A stretch of DNA of 64,000 bases. It comes from JASDSY01 sp041441465 (lineage in GTDB: Bacteria; Muiribacteriota; UBA9980). The stretch covers positions 1-64,000 of the forward strand of contig JASDSY010000035.1 of assembly GCA_041441465.1 (NCBI GenBank), written 5' to 3'. The translations under genes and the position numbers were made by a program. Every line of letters starts with the position of its first letter. Within the stretch, counting starts at the first letter, position 1. Below, one piece after another: positions 60,211-64,000 of this stretch. The notes under the pieces were generated by a model. It searched no databases and was not told the DNA's origin. It was given only the letters and a program-made list of their open reading frames with translations.

Positions 60211-61059
60211 TTATTTTTTTGATTTTACCGAAACTTCACCCGTCTGGCTTTTATTAACTATAATTTCGGAGGTTTTTGCGCGAGGCGCAGCCGAATTTTT
60301 GGAGTTTTCCGGAATATCCGGCACCGAATTCAGCTTATTTTCCGCTTCATTAGCATTAGGAGTTTTTGCATTATTTTTATTCTGTATATTTCCAGAAGCG
60401 GCGGAAACATCATCGTTAACTTTTACTTCGGCCGTTCCGCCGGTGTCTGCTTCGCCGGCGGACGTATTATTCAAAAGCGAAGCGCTTGCAGTATCGCCGT
60501 CTTTTTCAAGGGCTGAATCGCTGAAATTTTTTACATTATCGGTATTAAGTTTTTTTAAAAAATCATCAGATTCCTTAACGTCTTCAGGATTTGTAATTTT
60601 TTTCAAGGCTTTATTAAATTGAATAGTCACGTCCATGCCTTCGGTAAATTTCTTTTTATCCCGTGTTCTTATTACAGGCACCGATTCATCAGATTCTTCC
60701 GGCTCGGCTTCGGTGACGGTATCGTTAAATATCAAAACATATTGATGCTTGGTTAATTCATCCAGTAAAACTATTCTGTCGTCCAGTATGTCTTTTATCA
60801 GCTTACCGTCTATATAATCGCCGGCGATATATTCAAGTGTTTTGCCTGTTTTCAAATTATAAACTGCTGCCGCGACGGGCTTTTCTTCTACCATTTCGAT
60901 ATTTTTAATTATCAATCCAAGATTATCGGATTCGGCTTTATCTATATCATCTTTAGTTTCGCGCGAATAAGCCGGAGCAATCGAAATACATTCCGATAAC
61001 CCGGTTAACGCAAAAGCAATTAATATTGATAAAATAATTTTAAATTTAAAACTTTTCAT
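60211..61059 (-). CDS. Secreted GspC/PilP-like protein
   Basis: 282 residues. A signal peptide (residues 1-31) is followed by a domain of about 70 residues with AAVYNLKTGKTLEYIAGDYIDG and IVLLDELTKHQYVLIF, which resembles the small beta domain of PilP/GspC (homology region: property value, then a GD-x-I-x-G turn and a DDR-V-L-L strand). The rest is low complexity, rich in Lys/Ser/Asn/Ala. It is encoded 20 nt downstream of the pseudopilin gene and upstream of the FliA-like gene. A role in a type II secretion or type IV pilus system is inferred from this pairing. Confidence 0.6.
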   Translation of the reverse strand: MKSFKFKIILSILIAFALTGLSECISIAPAYSRETKDDIDKAESDNLGLIIKNIEMVEEKPVAAAVYNLKTGKTLEYIAGDYIDGKLIKDILDDRIVLLDELTKHQYVLIFNDTVTEAEPEESDESVPVIRTRDKKKFTEGMDVTIQFNKALKKITNPEDVKESDDFLKKLNTDNVKNFSDSALEKDGDTASASLLNNTSAGEADTGGTAEVKVNDDVSAASGNIQNKNNAKTPNANEAENKLNSVPDIPENSKNSAAPRAKTSEIIVNKSQTGEVSVKSKK

Positions 61060-61079
61060 AAAATAATTACCTGCATTTT

Positions 61080-61910
61080 TTAATTTTTGGGTAAAATTTT
61101 TTCAACTGTCAGCGCTTTTTTTAAAACCTTTAACGGGTGGCCTTTTTGTTTTATATCATCCTTTTTCGCATGATCGTCAAGGCCGTTTATTCCAAGCGAG
61201 TAGATAATGACCGGTTCCGAGTCGCTGACGTATTGGTTAATTTTCATAAATCCGGGCTTACCGTAGCTTGTGTCCAGAGCCTCCGCGTACAAGTAATTTG
61301 AATATCCGCTTGTTTGAGGCAAATTGCAATAATAAACCCTGTTATTTTCAAGTTTGACTTCAACTGTGCCGCCGCGCGAATCATCAAACACGTAGTTTTT
61401 GTCATTGCCGATTATAGTCTGAAGCTGATTATTATATACATCTTCAAATGAAAGAACCTCACCGGCCGCCGGAATCAGTTTATATTCATGCCCCCAGGGA
61501 TCTTTCAGTTCATCGACATTGGAAATATATTTACCTTTTAACTCGCGAAGCTGTTTTATGCGGACGGTAATTTTCGTGTTTTCAAATTTTTGAACGCTGT
61601 TTTTTATATTGCTTATATTAACTTCTGCCGAAGTAGAGTCGCGGCGGATTTCCGTTATCTGCTTATTTCTGATATAACCCGTTGGAGTTTCAGATGAATT
61701 TTGTTCAGCCTCGAATTTAGTGACATATTGTGCCAATGTTTTGATATCGGCTTTTGCCTTCGAAATTTTCGAATCGATTATAAACCGTGAAAGTTCAGGA
61801 ATGGCAAAGCCTGCAAGTATGGCAAGTATTGCAATAACGATTATTAATTCGACAAGGCTTACGCCGTTATCATATTTTTTAGTAATTATCATCTTATCGC
61901 ACATCAGCAA
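61080..61910 (-). CDS. Type IV pilin/GspG-like pseudopilin
   Basis: About 276 residues. A short leader ends at G16, then VSLVELIIVIAILAILAGFA: Glu at +5 (E21) and a continuous hydrophobic helix, a canonical class III signal. The soluble part has ELKDPWGHEYKL, a feature of major pseudopilins of the GspG type, and a long C-terminal extension. Start is uncertain: TTG 61910 is about 7 nt after AAGGTG, ATG 61904 is the alternative. Its partner 20 nt downstream is the GspC/PilP-like gene. Confidence 0.85.
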   Translation of the reverse strand: MLMCDKMIITKKYDNGVSLVELIIVIAILAILAGFAIPELSRFIIDSKISKAKADIKTLAQYVTKFEAEQNSSETPTGYIRNKQITEIRRDSTSAEVNISNIKNSVQKFENTKITVRIKQLRELKGKYISNVDELKDPWGHEYKLIPAAGEVLSFEDVYNNQLQTIIGNDKNYVFDDSRGGTVEVKLENNRVYYCNLPQTSGYSNYLYAEALDTSYGKPGFMKINQYVSDSEPVIIYSLGINGLDDHAKKDDIKQKGHPLKVLKKALTVEKILPKN

Positions 61911-62114
61911 ATTACCGCACCTTCGTATACTGGCAAATTCAGCAATTAAAATAAAATCCCGCAAGGCCAAAAATATGAATTTAACAACAAAATGGCGGCC
62001 TTTTCAGCGGGCAGCCAAAAAACTTATTAATTATACCATTTTTTTATTCAAATTGCAAATTTTATTACCGCAGAACTACCTGTAAAGAAAGCCGTCATCG
62101 AATTAAATAAAAAA

Positions 62115-62157
62115 AGAATGATTGCAAGATTTGTATTTATCACATTGCAATCATTCT
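62115..62157 (-). terminator. Terminator of the deacetylase-like gene
   Basis: A 13-bp perfect stem, AGAATGATTGCAA/TTGCAATCATTCT, with a 17-nt loop, followed on the minus strand by TTTTTTT. Confidence 0.88.
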
Positions 62158-62209
62158 AAAAAATAAACTCTAACTGGCTGATATAAATTTTATAAACGAG
62201 CTTTACGAT

Positions 62210-63160
62210 TTATTTTACGTCAATTTTATATTCAATATTTTTACCGCACAATATATTCAAGCACTTCACAAGATCGGCGCTATGAAGTTTCAATACCGCC
62301 TCAAAATCATTATGCCGGTAGCCGCCAAATAGAGACAAAGCAAGCGGAAGCGGCTTATTTATTGCTTCACTGATTCTTTTTATCTCGTCATAAACTATCT
62401 TACTTGCTTCGATCCATTCATCTGTATTTACATGACCGCCGAGGTCATCGTGTTCATGAGAATCCGCGCCGTGGCAAAACACAACATAATCAATATTTCC
62501 GGCAATTATTTCCTCTCTTAATTTTTCCAGTTTGCCCTTCAGATCGTCAATATAATCCTGGTGCCGGCCGGCCGGATTGATATTCATTTTTATCACAGCC
62601 TCGGAAATTTTTATTCCGTGTTTTTCAAAGCAAAACTCCTCGGAATCGCCGATTGAATTTCCAAAATGGCAGTCAAGGTCGATATAAGCGCCGCGCAGGC
62701 CTTTTTCTTTATATAATTTCAAAGAAGCTATTACCTGTCCTGAAAATGTGCAAAAGCCAAAGCCGCGCTCCGGACATGCGTGATGGAATCCGCTTGTCGG
62801 GCTGAATGCGATAGTGTCAGGATTTTCGCAGGCATATTTTATAGCATTATATAAACTGGAATTCGTATAGCGCACGCTGTCGGCAAACTGCCGATTCCAG
62901 GTCATTCCATTTGAGGAAGCGAGCGGTTCTTTTCCGTTGAAAAAATCATCAACATATTCCGCGGTATGCGCCAGGTAAAAATCATCTTTTTCAAACGGTT
63001 TAAACTTTTCCATTATATCAAAATTAGCATCCATCAATCCTATTTTGCTTAGATACTCCATTAACCGCTTGGGTTTTAATGGGCTTTTAGAAGTAACGCT
63101 GACTGATTCCACAGATACCATCTCCGGCCTGTAAAATATTTTTATTTTCTTTTTATACAT
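62210..63160 (-). CDS. Histone-deacetylase-superfamily protein (AcuC/Hda-like)
   Basis: 316 residues, arginase-deacetylase fold. Motifs: AFSPTSGFHHACPERGFGFC (His-His charge relay and the GFCxF loop), AYIDLDCHFGNS (zinc ligands Asp and His; Phe replaces the second His of the usual DxHHG), and HGADSHEHDDLG (third zinc-ligand Asp). The catalytic tandem His and zinc ligands are thus retained. Likely substrates are acetylated amines, polyamines or proteins, which the sequence does not decide. AAAGGAG is 8 nt before the ATG; it has its own terminator. Confidence 0.87.
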   Translation of the reverse strand: MYKKKIKIFYRPEMVSVESVSVTSKSPLKPKRLMEYLSKIGLMDANFDIMEKFKPFEKDDFYLAHTAEYVDDFFNGKEPLASSNGMTWNRQFADSVRYTNSSLYNAIKYACENPDTIAFSPTSGFHHACPERGFGFCTFSGQVIASLKLYKEKGLRGAYIDLDCHFGNSIGDSEEFCFEKHGIKISEAVIKMNINPAGRHQDYIDDLKGKLEKLREEIIAGNIDYVVFCHGADSHEHDDLGGHVNTDEWIEASKIVYDEIKRISEAINKPLPLALSLFGGYRHNDFEAVLKLHSADLVKCLNILCGKNIEYKIDVK

Positions 63161-63267
63161 AGTTTGTGCTCCTTTATCTTGTAATCACTTGATCATTAAT
63201 TTTTATAACATGTGCCAGTTTAAATTCCGAACTGCTCATCATTTTTTTAATAACACTAAACACTAAA

Positions 63268-64000
63268 TTACATATTTATAATTTTTTTTATAATAGAATC
63301 AATTTGGCTCATCTCAATACAGTTCGCATTCACAACAGGGCCGTCAACCATAAAAAAAGTATTTCCGCCCTCCCATAAACGAAAAAATGTTTGAGTAGTT
63401 ACATTATTTTCAGTCTGTGCAGTTACAGGATACAGCAATCCACCTAAAACGACATTACCTTTAGTTTGTAAATAAGAAATATATGTGTGGATTTGAAAAA
63501 AATCATTCCTATCCAAATCCTCCTTGCGATATTTCATCTCTTTATATTTAGCATCGAACACAATATAATTATTATCCTTCTTCAAAACAATATCTGGAAT
63601 AATATTTCGCTTAAAAAAACTATTTTCATATACTTCATATTCACTTCTGCACAACTGCCAGCCATAAGGTAAAAACGTTTTTATAAGCATATTTCTAATA
63701 TAGCATTCCCATATTTCGGCCATATCAAGAAAAAAGCCGTTAATCTTCAAATCATTTTTATCCTCGTTTAAGCCGTATTTAGCTTTAATTATTAACCATG
63801 AAAAGTCAACAACATCTTTATAATTTTGATAAATCGGATGATATTTTATTGAATCATATTCATATTGAGTAAAAGCTGAAAAATCTGAAATATTTTCATC
63901 AATACTATTTATAGAATCTTGAGCATTTTTAGGAATTTGCAGTTCGCCAAGTTTATAATCATTTTTTAAAATGCAATATGCATGATATAATATTTTTATT
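63268..64000 (-). CDS. McrC-like 5-methylcytosine restriction protein (5' end outside window)
   Basis: The frame continues through the right edge without a stop, so the gene begins beyond nt 64000 and the visible 243 residues are its C-terminal part; an internal TTG at 63750 is not its start. Motifs fit the McrC nuclease domain: LDMAEIWECYIRNML, then IIPDIVLKKD, YIVFDAKYKEMK (the D-ExK-like core as PD-(D/E)xK with DAKYK) and NDFFQIHTYISYL. McrC works with the GTPase McrB in restriction of modified DNA; McrB is expected outside the window. AT-rich and unlike the neighbouring genes. Confidence 0.82.
   Translation of the reverse strand, partial: IKILYHAYCILKNDYKLGELQIPKNAQDSINSIDENISDFSAFTQYEYDSIKYHPIYQNYKDVVDFSWLIIKAKYGLNEDKNDLKINGFFLDMAEIWECYIRNMLIKTFLPYGWQLCRSEYEVYENSFFKRNIIPDIVLKKDNNYIVFDAKYKEMKYRKEDLDRNDFFQIHTYISYLQTKGNVVLGGLLYPVTAQTENNVTTQTFFRLWEGGNTFFMVDGPVVNANCIEMSQIDSIIKKIINM

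Noticed and set aside
63748..63750. TTG as start of the McrC-like gene
   Set aside because: The frame continues without a stop through nt 64000 and the added residues fit the same protein, so the gene is cut by the edge.

Overview
The window reads as a chromosomal segment of an uncultured bacterium with low-to-moderate GC. It is probably diderm: YidC has the large extracytoplasmic domain of the Gram-negative type, and Lgt, LspA, a flagellar-type sigma factor and two type IV pilin-like proteins are present. TTG starts preceded by a good Shine-Dalgarno are common. Promoters are close to the sigma-70 consensus (TTGACA with TATAAT or TAAAAT, spacing 16-18). No 16S or other marker allows a lineage to be named, so none is assigned. 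No rRNA, tRNA, CRISPR array, insertion sequence or prophage was recognised.

Layout. 0-4 kb (+): the 3' part of rho, a secreted cyclophilin, then a response regulator/PP2C phosphatase, a STAS anti-anti-sigma protein and a small zinc ribbon. 4-13.7 kb (-): a 1309-residue secreted protein of eleven Ig-like repeats, aroC, a zinc-ribbon protein, a DUF2225 protein and a large membrane protein. 14-22 kb (+): a secreted Ala/Pro/Lys/Cys-rich protein, an orphan nuoD with a consensus promoter, a HARE-HTH/Mrr-like protein, a zinc-ribbon secreted protein, an L,D-transpeptidase and two glycosyltransferases. 22.5-29 kb (-): the conserved mnmE-jag-yidC-yidD-rnpA-rpmH block (dnaA is not beside it) and a split DUF2953 protein. 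29-33 kb: a fibronectin-III protein and a TPR membrane protein.

33.4-37.6 kb (-) is the most unusual part. It is a visibly AT-richer three-gene operon with 4-nt overlaps. It encodes a secreted CHAT/caspase-like protein with an apparent His680/Cys763 dyad, a secreted helical-repeat protein and a multi-TM membrane protein. Its TTGACA-17-TAAAAT promoter lies so close to the start codon that the mRNA should be leaderless, and the first gene carries five copies of a tetranucleotide repeat near codon 50. Next to it is a YD-repeat protein with no signal peptide.

38.8-52 kb: trpS with a PTS EIIA protein, a PLP-dependent cysteine-synthase-like enzyme, a DUF6754-like membrane protein, a histidine kinase, moeA, a creatininase-family protein, a HAMP protein beside a pilin-like protein, and rluD-lgt-lspA. 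52.4-58.5 kb: a eukaryote-type ileS, then three genes (phosphorylase, mtnA, class II aldolase) that together match a DHAP shunt for methylthioadenosine salvage. The phosphorylase has Asp where 6-oxopurine PNPs have Asn. 58.6-62 kb: a membrane protein, a FliA/WhiG sigma factor, a secreted GspC/PilP-like protein and a pseudopilin. 62.2-64 kb: a histone-deacetylase-like amidohydrolase and the 3' part of an McrC-like gene that runs off the right edge, suggesting a restriction locus begins there.
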